In this document: positions 15,687 to 24,971 of the stretch, piece by piece
How positions within the stretch are numbered: the first letter of the stretch is position 1
Layout of the letters: each line of letters opens with the position of its first letter
Assembly: GCA_016699675.1 (NCBI GenBank)
Contig: CP064985.1
Span: 2,790,001 to 2,854,000, forward strand
From: Austwickia sp.
GTDB lineage: Bacteria; Actinomycetota; Actinomycetes; Actinomycetales; Dermatophilaceae
Direction of reading: 5' to 3'
DNA: 64,000 bases
Notes under the pieces: generated by a model
Seen by the model: the letters and a program-made list of their open reading frames with translations, nothing else
The model's database searches: none
What the model was told of the DNA's origin: nothing
Program-made: the position numbers and the translations under genes

Positions 15687-16637
15687 GTGACGCAGGAGTC
15701 GCAGTGGCGCCTCATGGCGGTGCACGCGCACCCCGACGACGAGTCCAGCAAGGGCGCGGCGACCTCCGCGAAATACGTCGCCGCCGGTGCCCGTGTCATG
15801 GTCGTCTCCTGCACCGGGGGCGAACGCGGCGACGTCCTGAACCCCCGGCTGAAGAACGACGCCGATCTGCTGCGCGACCTGCCGGAGTTCCGGCGCCACG
15901 AGATGGCAAAGGCGCAGGCGGTGCTGGGGGTCGAGCACACCTGGCTCGGGTTCGTGGATTCGGGCTTGCCGGAGGGCGACCCGCTGCCGCCGCTGCCGCA
16001 TGGCTGCTTCGCGTTGGAGCCCGTGAGTGTCACCGCGGAGGCGCTGGTCCGGGTGATTCGAGAGTTCCGTCCGCACGTCCTCACGACGTACGACGAGCGG
16101 GGCGGCTACCCGCACCCGGACCACGTGATGACCCACATCGTGAGTGTGGCCGCGTTCCGCGCAGCGGGCGACGCGAGCGCCTACCCGCACGCGGGAGCCC
16201 CCTGGCAGCCCCTCAAGCTCTACTACAACCAGACCATCGCGCACGATCGGATGCTCGCGCTGCACGCAGCGCTGCAAGAGGCGAAGCTGCCCTCGCCGTA
16301 CCAGGAATGGATCGAGCGACGCAGCGCCATGCCGCAGCGGCGGGTGACCACCCGGGTGCCCTGTGCGGACCACTTCGATCAGCGCAACGCCGCGCTGCTC
16401 GCGCACGCCACCCAGATCGATCCGGACGGGTGGTGGTTCGCCGCCCCGCTGGAGATCGAGAAGCGGGTCTGGCCGCACGAGGACTTCGAAGCCGCGATCA
16501 GCTATGTGCCCCTCGCCGAGGGGGAGGACGACCTGTTCGCCGGTCTGGGTGACCCGCCCGCCGCCGACGAGCTGTCCCGCCGTGTCATGGTGGAGGACGT
16601 CCGCCCCGTGTACGACGTCGTGAAGGAGACAGTATGA
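15687..16637 (+). CDS. mca: Mycothiol S-conjugate amidase
   Basis: A 316-residue zinc amidase of the MshB/Mca (LmbE) family that cleaves mycothiol S-conjugates, releasing mercapturic acids during detoxification. The zinc motif AHPDDE is at 14-19 and GGYPHPDHV gives the third ligand; YQEWIERRSAMPQRRVTTRV is the region that distinguishes Mca from MshB. GTG 15687 follows the ribosome site GGAAGGGGG. The stop overlaps the next gene as ATGA, and the block mca - small membrane protein - uppS matches mycobacterial gene order. Confidence 0.94.
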   Translation: MTQESQWRLMAVHAHPDDESSKGAATSAKYVAAGARVMVVSCTGGERGDVLNPRLKNDADLLRDLPEFRRHEMAKAQAVLGVEHTWLGFVDSGLPEGDPLPPLPHGCFALEPVSVTAEALVRVIREFRPHVLTTYDERGGYPHPDHVMTHIVSVAAFRAAGDASAYPHAGAPWQPLKLYYNQTIAHDRMLALHAALQEAKLPSPYQEWIERRSAMPQRRVTTRVPCADHFDQRNAALLAHATQIDPDGWWFAAPLEIEKRVWPHEDFEAAISYVPLAEGEDDLFAGLGDPPAADELSRRVMVEDVRPVYDVVKETV

Positions 16638-16903
16638 GTGGTGCCAACCAAGCCGTCTCCGGCGGCATCGGTGGCTTTCTCGCGTTTTTCTTGTTGGCGT
16701 GCGCGTTGTGGCTGCTCATGCGCAACATGAACAAGCGGCTGCGCAACATCAAGTACGACGAGGAGCTGGAGCAGCAGCGCCACCTCGTCGAGGCCGACCA
16801 GGAGACCGTGACGCGGCCGCCGCGTCGCCAGGGCAACCGCGGCGGGAGGGTGCGCCTCGACGGACCAGGCGACCCCAGCGCCACGACAGGCGCCCAGTCC
16901 TAG
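16634..16903 (+). CDS. Small single-pass membrane protein of the mca operon
   Basis: An 89-residue protein with one transmembrane helix (about 11-30, GIGGFLAFFLLACALWLLMR) followed by a charged helix (NMNKRLRNIKYDEELEQQRHL) and a disordered basic tail. It overlaps mca by ATGA. A comparable short membrane protein follows mca in mycobacteria; its function is unknown. Confidence 0.8.
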   Translation: MSGANQAVSGGIGGFLAFFLLACALWLLMRNMNKRLRNIKYDEELEQQRHLVEADQETVTRPPRRQGNRGGRVRLDGPGDPSATTGAQS

Positions 16904-16937
16904 CCGAGCACGTAGCGGAAGGGGACGGGAGCGTTCG

Positions 16938-17699
16938 GTGGGCCTGGGTGACCTCATCTATGGGGCGTACGCGCGGCGCCTCGCGGCGGGCCTACGCCCC
17001 GACCGGGTGCCCCGTCACGTCGGGGTCATGCTCGACGGCAATCGGCGCTGGGCGCGGGAGAAGGGTGCCGGCACGGCCGAGGGCCACCAGGCCGGCGCCG
17101 ACAACATCGTCCCGTTCCTGGGGTGGAGCGAGGAGGCCGGCGTCGAGGTGGTCACGCTGTGGCTGCTCTCGACCGACAACCTGCGGCGCGGCGAGGAGGA
17201 GCTGGCTCCCCTGCTGCGGATCATCGAGAACGTCGTCGCGGAGCTCGCCGAGTCCAGACGCTGGCGGGTGAACATCGTCGGGGCCCGGCGCCTGTTGCCC
17301 GCGGACACGGCGAAGCGACTGGCGGACTGCGCCGCGACCACGGCCGACGTGGAGGGCCTCGTCGTCAACATCGCGGTCGGCTACGGCGGTCGGCACGAGA
17401 TCGCGGACGCCGTACGGTCCCTGCTCCGCGAGGCGGACGCCGAGGGCCGCACGCTCGCGGAGGTCGCGGACACCCTCGACCCCAGCGACATCGCCGAGCA
17501 TCTCTACACCAAAGGACAGCCCGACCCGGATCTGGTGATCCGTACGTCGGGCGAGCAGCGGATCGGGGGATTCCTGCTGTGGCAGAGCACCCACAGCGAG
17601 TTCTACTTCTGCGAGGCGTACTGGCCGGACTTCCGGCGAGTCGACTACCTTCGCGCCCTGCGGTCGTTCGCCGACCGGGAACGTCGCTTCGGCACATGA
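16938..17699 (+). CDS. uppS: Short-chain Z-isoprenyl diphosphate synthase (UppS family)
   Basis: A 253-residue cis-prenyltransferase. The catalytic Asp33 is in VMLDGNRRWAR; further motifs are EVVTLWLLSTDNLRR, RTSGEQRIGGFLLWQ and SEFYFCEAYWPDF. Its place after mca and the small membrane protein matches the mycobacterial Z-farnesyl diphosphate synthase (Rv1086) rather than the longer-chain UppS, so it may make Z,E-farnesyl diphosphate for decaprenyl phosphate. Chain length cannot be read from sequence by eye. The GTG start follows GGAAGGGGACGGGAG. Confidence 0.9.
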   Translation: MGLGDLIYGAYARRLAAGLRPDRVPRHVGVMLDGNRRWAREKGAGTAEGHQAGADNIVPFLGWSEEAGVEVVTLWLLSTDNLRRGEEELAPLLRIIENVVAELAESRRWRVNIVGARRLLPADTAKRLADCAATTADVEGLVVNIAVGYGGRHEIADAVRSLLREADAEGRTLAEVADTLDPSDIAEHLYTKGQPDPDLVIRTSGEQRIGGFLLWQSTHSEFYFCEAYWPDFRRVDYLRALRSFADRERRFGT

Positions 17700-17709
17700 G
17701 GAGCGACCG

Positions 17710-19428
17710 GTGATGAGCATGCGCGAGGGGCCGCGCCGCCCGCCGCGGCTGCCCCGACCCAACCTGCCCATCGCGCTGGCCTTCCTACGCGCCGACCTCG
17801 CGCACGCCTGGCGCATGCCCCTGGTCCGCCGGGGCCTGCTCGCGACCGCGCTGATCGCCCTCGGCTCCATGACCCCCGCGTTCCTGCCCGTCGACAGTCG
17901 CGGATCGAGCGAGAACGCGCCGATCGTGCGCGCCCTGCACCTGCAGTGGTTGCAGGGCGGCGTGCCCCGCTTCGCCGCGACGGTGGTGCTCTCGGTCGGG
18001 GTGATCCTGCTCCTCGACACCTGGCTGCGGTTGCGGCCCATCGCGGCGGGGGAGACCGCACCGCCGGTCACCTGGGTCATCTGGGCCCTGCCGCTGCTGC
18101 TGTGTCCGCCGCTGTTCAGCCGCGACGCCTACAGCTACGCGGCGCAGGGCATGATCGTCATGCGCGGGATGGATCCCTATCAGTCGGGGCCGATGGCGCT
18201 GCCCGGGAGCGAGTACGCCGACCAGGTCGACCTCATGTGGTTCTGGACGCCGGCGCCGTACGGGCCGCTGGCCCTACAGGTGCAACACCTGGTGGTCGCG
18301 CTGACCGAGCCCAATGCCTATGCAGGGGCGTTGGCCATGCGGATCCCGGCGCTGGCCTCGATGGCCCTGATCGCCTACGCCCTGCCGCGCCTGGCGGGGC
18401 GGGTCGGCGTGAGCCGGCAGCAGGCCACCTGGCTCGGCGTCCTCAACCCGCTGGCGATCATGCACATCGTGGGCGGGATGCATAACGACGCGATGATGGT
18501 CGCGCTGACGGTCTTCGCGCTGCTCCTGGCCAGCCGCGGGCACCTCCTGCTCGGCTGCGTCGCGCTCGGGGGCGCCGCCACGATCAAACAGACGGCGATC
18601 ATGGCCATCATCGGCGTCGTAGCGCTGGGCATCCGTTACCGGACCGGCTCGGTCCAGCGACGCCCGTATTTGCTGGGGCTGCTCGCCGGCACCGGCGTGT
18701 GCCTGGCCGCCTTCGAGGCCATCACCCTGGCGACCGGCCTGGGCTGGGGGTGGATCCCGAACCTGTCGGTGCCGGCCTCGATCCGCTCGCTGCTGGCCCC
18801 GACCACGCTGGTCGGGAGCATTTTCGAGGGCAGCTTCCTGATCCTGGGGTTGCCCAAGTCGGTGCAGCTAGTCCCGGTGCCGTTGATGAACAGCATCGGG
18901 CTGGTGACGTTCTTCGGGCTCGCCCTGTGGTTGACGTTCAGCCTCGCCCCGCGCCGGCCGGTCATGGCCAGCTCGCTGGCCCTCATCGGGTTCTGCCTGT
19001 GCGGGCCGGTGATCCACCCCTGGTACATGCTCTGGGGCGGGACGCTGCTGGCCTCGACAAAGATGGACCGGCGCACGTTCCGGGCGGCGGTGTACGTCTC
19101 CCTGTTCCTGTGCACCTATTCGATGATCGACGCCGCGTTCAGCAACGATCGGTCCGCCCTCATCGTCTCGACGCTGGCCCTGGTGGTCTGGAGCGTGCAG
19201 GGCCTGTTCCGGCGCCCGGCCCAGGCCATGACACCGAGCGGCCTGCTGGGGGCGAACCCGTGGGCGGTGGGCAGCCCCGCCGGGGCGCCCCCGGCGGCGG
19301 GCCCCGGCGGACCCGAAGCGGTAGGGGTGGCCGAAGCGGCCGTGGCCGCCGAGGCGACCGGGGTGCCCGAGGCGACCGGGGCGGCAGGGGCGACCGGCCC
19401 GCCAGCCGACCCGACGCCGCGACGCTGA
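17710..19428 (+). CDS. mptB: MptB-like alpha-1,6-mannosyltransferase
   Basis: A 572-residue polytopic GT-C glycosyltransferase that would use polyprenyl-phosphomannose to build the alpha-1,6-mannan core of lipomannan-like glycolipids. The GT-C acidic motif appears as FSRDAYSYAAQG in the first external loop, followed by GMDPYQSGP and FWTPAPYGPLA, which are typical of MptA/MptB. More than ten hydrophobic segments run to about residue 495. The last 70 residues are Ala/Gly/Pro/Glu-rich repeats (EATGVPEATGAAGATG). GTG 17710 is used; ATG 17713 and 17719 are close alternatives. It follows uppS by ten bases, so prenyl carrier and mannosylation genes are linked. Confidence 0.82.
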   Translation: MMSMREGPRRPPRLPRPNLPIALAFLRADLAHAWRMPLVRRGLLATALIALGSMTPAFLPVDSRGSSENAPIVRALHLQWLQGGVPRFAATVVLSVGVILLLDTWLRLRPIAAGETAPPVTWVIWALPLLLCPPLFSRDAYSYAAQGMIVMRGMDPYQSGPMALPGSEYADQVDLMWFWTPAPYGPLALQVQHLVVALTEPNAYAGALAMRIPALASMALIAYALPRLAGRVGVSRQQATWLGVLNPLAIMHIVGGMHNDAMMVALTVFALLLASRGHLLLGCVALGGAATIKQTAIMAIIGVVALGIRYRTGSVQRRPYLLGLLAGTGVCLAAFEAITLATGLGWGWIPNLSVPASIRSLLAPTTLVGSIFEGSFLILGLPKSVQLVPVPLMNSIGLVTFFGLALWLTFSLAPRRPVMASSLALIGFCLCGPVIHPWYMLWGGTLLASTKMDRRTFRAAVYVSLFLCTYSMIDAAFSNDRSALIVSTLALVVWSVQGLFRRPAQAMTPSGLLGANPWAVGSPAGAPPAAGPGGPEAVGVAEAAVAAEATGVPEATGAAGATGPPADPTPRR

Positions 19429-19566
19429 CGTCCCGGTGAACAGTTGCCAGCGTCGAGGTGGCCCGCGGTGCGCCGACGCGCGAGGCCCGGTCGCCGCACG
19501 TAGCGTGGCCATCATCAGCGTCGGTCGCGGGGGGCGTCCGACGGACCGAACCGAAGGGGCAGCTGC

Positions 19567-20940
19567 ATGAGCGCATCCCGTCCGTCCCGAGCCGCGCACG
19601 GCCCCACCGCACCGGGGGCCAGGAGCGCACCGGGGCCGGCCGGGGGCGGGGGGACCCTCACGTACGTGCTCGATACCTCGGTCCTGTTGTCCGATCCGCG
19701 GGCTATGCTCCGCTTCGCGGAGCACGACGTCGTCCTGCCGGTGGTGGTCATCACCGAGCTGGAGGCGAAGCGACACCATCCCGAGCTGGGCTACTTCGCG
19801 CGGTCCGCCCTGCGCCTGCTCGATGATCTGCGGATCCAGCACGGCCACCTCGACCAGCCCGTCCCGGTCGGTGACACCGGCGGCAGCCTGCACGTCGAGC
19901 TGAACCACCAGGACCTGCAGCACCTCCCGGCCGGATTCCGCCTGGGCGACAACGACAGCCGCATCCTCGCGGTGGCCAAGAACCTGTCCGTGGGCGGCCG
20001 CGACGTGGTCGTGGTCAGCAAGGACCTTCCGATGCGGATCAAGGCCTCGGCCATGGGTCTGGACGCGCAGGAATATCGCGCCGAACTCGCGGTCGACTCC
20101 GGCTGGACCGGGATGGCCGAGCTGGAGGTCGAGGCGCGCGAGATCGACGAGCTCTACGAGCACGGCCGCGTCCTCCTCGAGGGCGCCCAGGAGCTGCCCG
20201 TACACACGGGCCTCGTGCTGGCCTCCCCGCGCGGCAGCGCCCTGGGCCGGGTGGCTCCCGACGGCGCCGTACGGCTCGTCCGCGGCGACCGCGACGCGTT
20301 CGGCCTGCACGGCCGCTCCGCGGAGCAGCGCGTCGCCCTCGACCTGCTGCTCGACCCTGACGTGGGCATCGTCAGCCTGGGCGGTCGCGCGGGCACGGGC
20401 AAGAGTGCGCTGGCCATGTGCGCGGGGTTGGAGGCGGTCCTGGAGAGGCGCCAGCACCGCCGGGTGCTGATCTTCCGGCCGATGTACGCCGTGGGCGGCC
20501 AGGACCTCGGCTACCTGCCCGGCACCGAGGCCGAGAAGATGAACCCGTGGGCGCAGGCGGTCTTCGACACCCTGTCGGCCGTGGTGAGCAGCGAGGTCGT
20601 CGACGAGGTCCTCGACCGAGGGATGCTCGAGGTGCTGCCGTTGACCCACATCCGCGGGCGGTCGCTGCACGATGCGTTCGTCATCGTCGACGAGGCCCAG
20701 TCGCTCGAACGTAACGTGCTGCTGACGGTCCTCTCGCGGATCGGACAGAACTCGCGGGTCGTGCTGACCCACGACGTAGCGCAGCGCGACAACCTGCGCG
20801 TCGGCCGCCACGACGGGGTGGCCGCGGTCATCGAGACGCTCAAGGGCAACCCCCTGTTCGCGCACGTCACCCTGACCCGCAGCGAGCGCAGCCCGATCGC
20901 GGCCCTCGTCACGGAGCTGCTGGAGGGCGGCGACAGCTGA
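19567..20940 (+). CDS. phoH2: PhoH2: PIN-domain ribonuclease fused to PhoH ATPase
   Basis: A 457-residue two-domain protein. The N-terminal PIN domain (about 31-165) has its acidic residues in YVLDTSVLLSDP (Asp36), VITELEAKR and RLGDNDSRIL; the C-terminal PhoH domain has Walker A GGRAGTGKSALA and Walker B FVIVDEAQSLER. Mycobacterial PhoH2 (Rv1095) of this architecture is an ATP-dependent RNA helicase/RNase. The 28-residue Ala/Gly/Pro start is less conserved; ATG 19567 follows GAAGGGGCAGC. No antitoxin-like gene is adjacent in this window. Confidence 0.93.
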   Translation: MSASRPSRAAHGPTAPGARSAPGPAGGGGTLTYVLDTSVLLSDPRAMLRFAEHDVVLPVVVITELEAKRHHPELGYFARSALRLLDDLRIQHGHLDQPVPVGDTGGSLHVELNHQDLQHLPAGFRLGDNDSRILAVAKNLSVGGRDVVVVSKDLPMRIKASAMGLDAQEYRAELAVDSGWTGMAELEVEAREIDELYEHGRVLLEGAQELPVHTGLVLASPRGSALGRVAPDGAVRLVRGDRDAFGLHGRSAEQRVALDLLLDPDVGIVSLGGRAGTGKSALAMCAGLEAVLERRQHRRVLIFRPMYAVGGQDLGYLPGTEAEKMNPWAQAVFDTLSAVVSSEVVDEVLDRGMLEVLPLTHIRGRSLHDAFVIVDEAQSLERNVLLTVLSRIGQNSRVVLTHDVAQRDNLRVGRHDGVAAVIETLKGNPLFAHVTLTRSERSPIAALVTELLEGGDS

Positions 20941-21136
20941 TTGCCGGCGCCCGCCTCCGGGGAGGTCCCGCCCGGATGTCGAGACGCGAATTTGGTCGGT
21001 CGTCCAAGTCGGTGCCAAGCTGACGCAGGTCTCGATCCGATAACGGAGATCGCGGGCGTCTGCTGGGGGCGACGCGCGCGCGGGGGAAGCAGCACGCCGT
21101 ACGGATCGAACGTCGCCCTACGACGGAGGTCTGTTC

Positions 21137-21904
21137 GTGTCGCACATCCGTGGCGCCCATCGCGCCGCGCCCCCTCTCGGTGCCTCGCCCCGCACGTGGC
21201 GCCCCATGTTCGAAGCCTGGTTCGCGTGGCGGCCGGGTCGGCCGCGCGGCCGGCACGCCGTACCGTCCGCGGGATCGCGTCGACGGCAGGGCGCGTACGC
21301 CGTCGCCGGCGTGACCGCCCTGACCCTGGGCGGGAGCATGACGTTCTCCGGCGAGCTCCCGGCCATGGCGCAGGCCGCCGCGTTGACGCTGTCCGGGGCC
21401 GCCCCGGCCGACGGCCTGCGCGAGAACGCGCAAGCCGCGGCCCAGCCCCCGCAGCGGGCCGTTCCCATGGCCGTGTGGCTGGCCGACCAGGTCCACGCGG
21501 CGCGCGACGCCGAGCGGGCGGCCGCGCTGGCCCGGGCGCAGGCGCAGGCCAAGGCCGCCGAGCAGGCGAAGGCCACGTACGCCGCCGCGGTGGCGGCCGC
21601 GCAGGCCGACCCGCAGGGGACCGCGCGCACCTTGGCGGCCCAGCGGGGCTGGACCGGCGGGGAGTACACGTGTCTGCAGACCCTGTGGCACAAGGAGAGC
21701 ACCTGGCGATACACCGCGACCAACCCCAGTTCGGGGGCGTACGGGATTCCGCAGGCGCTGCCCGCCGAGAAGATGGCCACCGTCGCGGCGGACTGGCGCA
21801 CCAATCCGGTGACCCAGATGACCTGGGGGCTGGGCTACATCAAGTCCGTATACGGGACTCCGTGCAGCGCGCTGAACTTCCACTACGCCAACAACTGGTA
21901 CTGA
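21137..21904 (+). CDS. Secreted lytic transglycosylase-like protein
   Basis: A 255-residue exported protein. After a basic 50-residue start comes a hydrophobic segment (about 54-72), an Ala/Gln-rich coiled coil (about 115-160) and a C-terminal domain WTGGEYTCLQTLWHKESTWRYTATNPSSGAYGIPQALP followed by MTWGLGYIKSVYGTPCSAL, typical of actinobacterial SLT/Rpf-like peptidoglycan hydrolases. Glu in HKEST is the expected catalytic acid, and two cysteines (YTC, TPC) probably pair. It likely acts in the cell wall during growth or division. GTG 21137 follows GGAGG; a start further downstream is possible since the N-terminus is long for a signal peptide. Confidence 0.85.
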   Translation: MSHIRGAHRAAPPLGASPRTWRPMFEAWFAWRPGRPRGRHAVPSAGSRRRQGAYAVAGVTALTLGGSMTFSGELPAMAQAAALTLSGAAPADGLRENAQAAAQPPQRAVPMAVWLADQVHAARDAERAAALARAQAQAKAAEQAKATYAAAVAAAQADPQGTARTLAAQRGWTGGEYTCLQTLWHKESTWRYTATNPSSGAYGIPQALPAEKMATVAADWRTNPVTQMTWGLGYIKSVYGTPCSALNFHYANNWY

Positions 21905-21968
21905 GCCGGCCCGGCGCGACAGCAGCCCCGCCCAGCCCGCAGCCAGACGGCAGGCGGGCCCTTCGACC

Positions 21969-22007
21969 CGGCGGCCCCTGGACATCCCTCCGTTCCAGGG
22001 GCCGCCG
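21969..22007. terminator. Strong bidirectional hairpin between convergent genes
   Basis: A perfect 13-base stem (GGCGGCCCCTGG / CCAGGGGCCGCC plus one more pair) with a 13-base loop lies between the transglycosylase gene and coaA, which converge. Position and stability support a shared terminator. Confidence 0.7.
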
Positions 22008-22054
22008 TTCCATGGTCACCGCGTGCGCCGGGCGTCCGCGGGTGATCGATGGCT

Positions 22055-23008
22055 TCAGAGCTTGCGCAGCCGCACGTTCTCCACGCTGTGGTCGGCGCCC
22101 TTGGTCAGCACGAGCGTGGCGCGGGCCCGGGTCAGCAGCACGTTCTGGCGCAGGTTGGGCTCGTTGATCGACTCCCAGATCGTGGCGGCCGTCGCCATGG
22201 CCTCCTCGTCCGACAGGGAGGCGTACCGGTGGAAGTAGCTGCCGGGGTCCGCGAACGCCGTACGCCGGAGCTTGAGGAACCGCTCGACGTACCACTTCTT
22301 GATGTGTTCGATGCGGGCGTCAACGTACACGGAGAAGTCGAAGAAGTCCGACACGGCTAACCCGTAGCGGCCGTCCGGGCGCAACCGCGGGCTCTGCAGC
22401 ACGTTGAGCCCCTCGACGATGAGCACGTCGGGACGGCGTACCTCGATTTTCGCGTGCGGAATGATGTCGTAGACGAGGTGGCTGTAGACGGGCGCCGTGA
22501 CCAATTCCGCGCCCGCCTTGACCTCGGCGACGAACCGCAGCAGCGCGCGCTGGTCGTAGCTCTCCGGAAAGCCCTTGCGTGCGAGGATGCCGCGGCGCTG
22601 CAACTCCGCGTTGGGGTAGAGGAACCCGTCCGTGGTCACCAGCTCGACGTGCGGCGTGCTTGGCCAGCGGGCCAGCATCTCGCGCAGGAGCCGGGCCGTC
22701 GTCGACTTCCCGACCGCGACGGAGCCCGCGACGCCGAGCACGAACGGCGTACGCTCCGGGCGTTCGCCGAGGAAGTTGCTGGTCACCGTGTGCAGCGAGC
22801 TGACGCCCTCGACGTAGAAGTTGAGCAGCCGGGACAGCGGCAGGTAGACCTCTTCGACCTCGCGCAGGTCGATCTGTTCGCCGAGACCCGCGAGTCGGGC
22901 GACGTCGGCGTCGGTGAGCTGCAGCGGCCGCGTCTCGCGCAGGCGGGCCCAGTCGGACCGATCCAGCTCCACATAGGGCGACGGGATCGAGTCGTGGGAG
23001 TGGGACAC
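22055..23008 (-). CDS. coaA: Type I pantothenate kinase
   Basis: A 317-residue CoaA, phosphorylating pantothenate in the first committed step of coenzyme A synthesis. The P-loop GVAGSVAVGKST is at 92-103, followed by TTDGFLYPN, FPESYDQRALL, PVYSHLVYDI and VIVEGLNVLQ. GTG 23008 (SHSHDSIPSPYVELDRSDW) gives family length; a longer frame would cross the glmS promoter. Codon 217 (22358-22360) is TTA, the only in-frame TTA codon I noticed in the window. The gene diverges from glmS, the usual actinobacterial order. Confidence 0.96.
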   Translation of the reverse strand: MSHSHDSIPSPYVELDRSDWARLRETRPLQLTDADVARLAGLGEQIDLREVEEVYLPLSRLLNFYVEGVSSLHTVTSNFLGERPERTPFVLGVAGSVAVGKSTTARLLREMLARWPSTPHVELVTTDGFLYPNAELQRRGILARKGFPESYDQRALLRFVAEVKAGAELVTAPVYSHLVYDIIPHAKIEVRRPDVLIVEGLNVLQSPRLRPDGRYGLAVSDFFDFSVYVDARIEHIKKWYVERFLKLRRTAFADPGSYFHRYASLSDEEAMATAATIWESINEPNLRQNVLLTRARATLVLTKGADHSVENVRLRKL

Positions 23009-23082
23009 GCGGGCATTCTTCCGCACCACCCCGCCGCAAGAGGGCCGAATGTACCTGTCAGGGGCCACCGGCATCGCTCGCT

Positions 23083-23088
23083 TACACT
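23083..23088 (+). promoter_or_regulatory. -10 box (TACACT), seven bases before the glmS ATG
   Basis: TACACT then seven bases then ATG. The glmS start is fixed because Cys must be the second codon, and no Shine-Dalgarno sequence precedes it, so the message is probably leaderless. CTGTCA at 23055 is too far (22 bases) to be a good -35. Confidence 0.5.
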
Positions 23089-23095
23089 TGGTCAT

Positions 23096-24955
23096 ATGTG
23101 TGGGATCGTGGGTTATGTAGGGTCAGGGGCCGACCAGCGCGCTCTCGACGTCATCATGGAGGGCCTCGCGCGCCTGGAATATCGGGGATATGACTCCGCC
23201 GGCGTCGCGCTCGTCGCGGGTCAGGGCATCGCCTCCGCGAAGAAGGCCGGCAAGCTCGCCAATCTGCGCGCCGAGATCGAGGCGCACCCGCTGCCCGCCG
23301 CCGGCACCGGCATCGGGCACACCCGGTGGGCCACCCACGGCGGCCCGACGGACACCAACGCCCACCCGCACCTGGGGGGCACCGACGACCGGCTGGCCCT
23401 CATCCACAACGGCATCATCGAGAACTTCCACGCGCTGAAGTCCGAGCTGCTGGAGTCCGGGGTGGACTTCCGCTCGGAGACCGACACCGAGGTGGCGGCC
23501 CAGCTGGTGGCTCGTGCGTACGCCGAGAAGGGCGACCTGACCGAGGCCATGCGCGCGACGGTCAACCAGCTCGAGGGCGCCTTCACGCTCCTCGCCGTCC
23601 ACGCCGACGACCCGGGCACCGTGGTCGCCGCGCGGCGCAACTCCCCGCTGGTCATCGGGCTCGGCGAGGGCGAGAACTTCCTCGGCAGCGACGTCGCGGC
23701 CTTCATCGGGCACACGAAGTCCGCCATGGAGGTCGACCAGGACCAGATCGTCACGATCACCAAGGACGACGTGTCGGTCATCGGCTTCGACGGCGCACCC
23801 GCGCAGGGCAAGCGGTTCGAGGTGACCTGGGACGCTGCGCAGGCCGAGAAGGGCGGGCACAGCTCCTTCATGGTGAAGGAGATCCTGGAGCAGCCGCACG
23901 CCATCGGGGACACGCTGCTGGGTCGCACCGACGAGGACGGCCAGCTGGTCCTCGACGAGATGCGCATCGAGCCGGAGCGCCTGCGCGCGGTCGACAAGAT
24001 CGTCATCGTCGCGTGCGGCACGGCGTTCTATTCGGGGCTGACGGCGAAGTACGCGATCGAGCACTGGACCCGCATCCCCGTCGAGGTCGAGCTGGCCCAC
24101 GAGTTCCGCTATCGCGACCCGGTCGTCGACGAGAACACGCTGGTCGTCTCGATCAGCCAGTCCGGCGAGACCATGGACACCCTGATGGCGGTGAAGCACG
24201 CCCGCGAGCTGGGCGCCCTCACGGTCTCCATCTGCAACACGCACGGCGCGACGATCCCGCGCGAGTCGGACGCGGCGCTCTACACGCACGCCGGGCCGGA
24301 GATCGCGGTGGCCTCGACGAAGGCGTTCACGGCGCAGATCGCGGCCTGCTACCTGCTGGGGCTCTACCTCGCGCAGCTGCGCGGCGGGTCGTACGCCGAC
24401 CAGGCCCAGGCCGTGATGCGCGAGCTGTCCGGCATCCCCGCGAAGGTGGAGACGCTGCTCGGCCAGATGGAGCGCGTGCGGGAGATCGCGCGGTTCATGG
24501 CGGACACCCGCTCGGTGCTCTTCCTCGGCCGGCACGTGGGCTACCCGATCGCCCTGGAGGGTGCGCTCAAGCTCAAGGAGATCGCCTACATCCACGCCGA
24601 GGGCTTCGCCGCCGGCGAGCTCAAGCACGGCCCGATCGCGCTGATCGAGCCGGGGCAGCCGGTGTTCATCGTGGTGCCGTCGCCGAGCACGCCGTACAAC
24701 CTGCACGACAAGGTCGTCTCCAACATCCAGGAGATCCGCGCGCGGGGAGCCCGCACGCTGGTGATCGCGGAGGAGGGCGACGAGGCGGTCGTGCCGTTTG
24801 CGGACGAGGTGATCCGCGTGCCGGCGACTTCGCCGCTGCTGGCGCCGTTGCTGACGATCGTGCCGCTGCAGGTGTTCGCGTGCGAGCTGGCCGGTGCGAA
24901 GGGCCTGGACGTGGACCAGCCGCGCAACCTGGCGAAGTCCGTCACGGTCGAGTGA
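23096..24955 (+). CDS. glmS: Glutamine-fructose-6-phosphate aminotransferase
   Basis: A 619-residue GlmS that makes glucosamine-6-phosphate for cell-wall and mycothiol precursors. The N-terminal glutaminase domain starts MCGIVGYVG with Cys2 as nucleophile and has GHTRWATHG; the C-terminal half holds two SIS sugar-isomerase domains with ACGTAFYSGL, SISQSGETMDT and the final DQPRNLAKSVTVE. Full length, no defects seen. It is followed by acpS after 16 bases. Confidence 0.97.
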   Translation: MCGIVGYVGSGADQRALDVIMEGLARLEYRGYDSAGVALVAGQGIASAKKAGKLANLRAEIEAHPLPAAGTGIGHTRWATHGGPTDTNAHPHLGGTDDRLALIHNGIIENFHALKSELLESGVDFRSETDTEVAAQLVARAYAEKGDLTEAMRATVNQLEGAFTLLAVHADDPGTVVAARRNSPLVIGLGEGENFLGSDVAAFIGHTKSAMEVDQDQIVTITKDDVSVIGFDGAPAQGKRFEVTWDAAQAEKGGHSSFMVKEILEQPHAIGDTLLGRTDEDGQLVLDEMRIEPERLRAVDKIVIVACGTAFYSGLTAKYAIEHWTRIPVEVELAHEFRYRDPVVDENTLVVSISQSGETMDTLMAVKHARELGALTVSICNTHGATIPRESDAALYTHAGPEIAVASTKAFTAQIAACYLLGLYLAQLRGGSYADQAQAVMRELSGIPAKVETLLGQMERVREIARFMADTRSVLFLGRHVGYPIALEGALKLKEIAYIHAEGFAAGELKHGPIALIEPGQPVFIVVPSPSTPYNLHDKVVSNIQEIRARGARTLVIAEEGDEAVVPFADEVIRVPATSPLLAPLLTIVPLQVFACELAGAKGLDVDQPRNLAKSVTVE

Positions 24956-24971
24956 CGACGCGCGCAGTGCA

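Noticed and set aside
20941..21136. c-di-AMP (ydaO) riboswitch before the transglycosylase-like gene
   Set aside because: Such riboswitches precede cell-wall hydrolase genes in actinobacteria, but the conserved core sequences are not visible here.
23009..23095. glmS ribozyme or leader element before glmS
   Set aside because: The gap is only 87 bases, shared with the divergent coaA, and the -10 box position points to a leaderless message.
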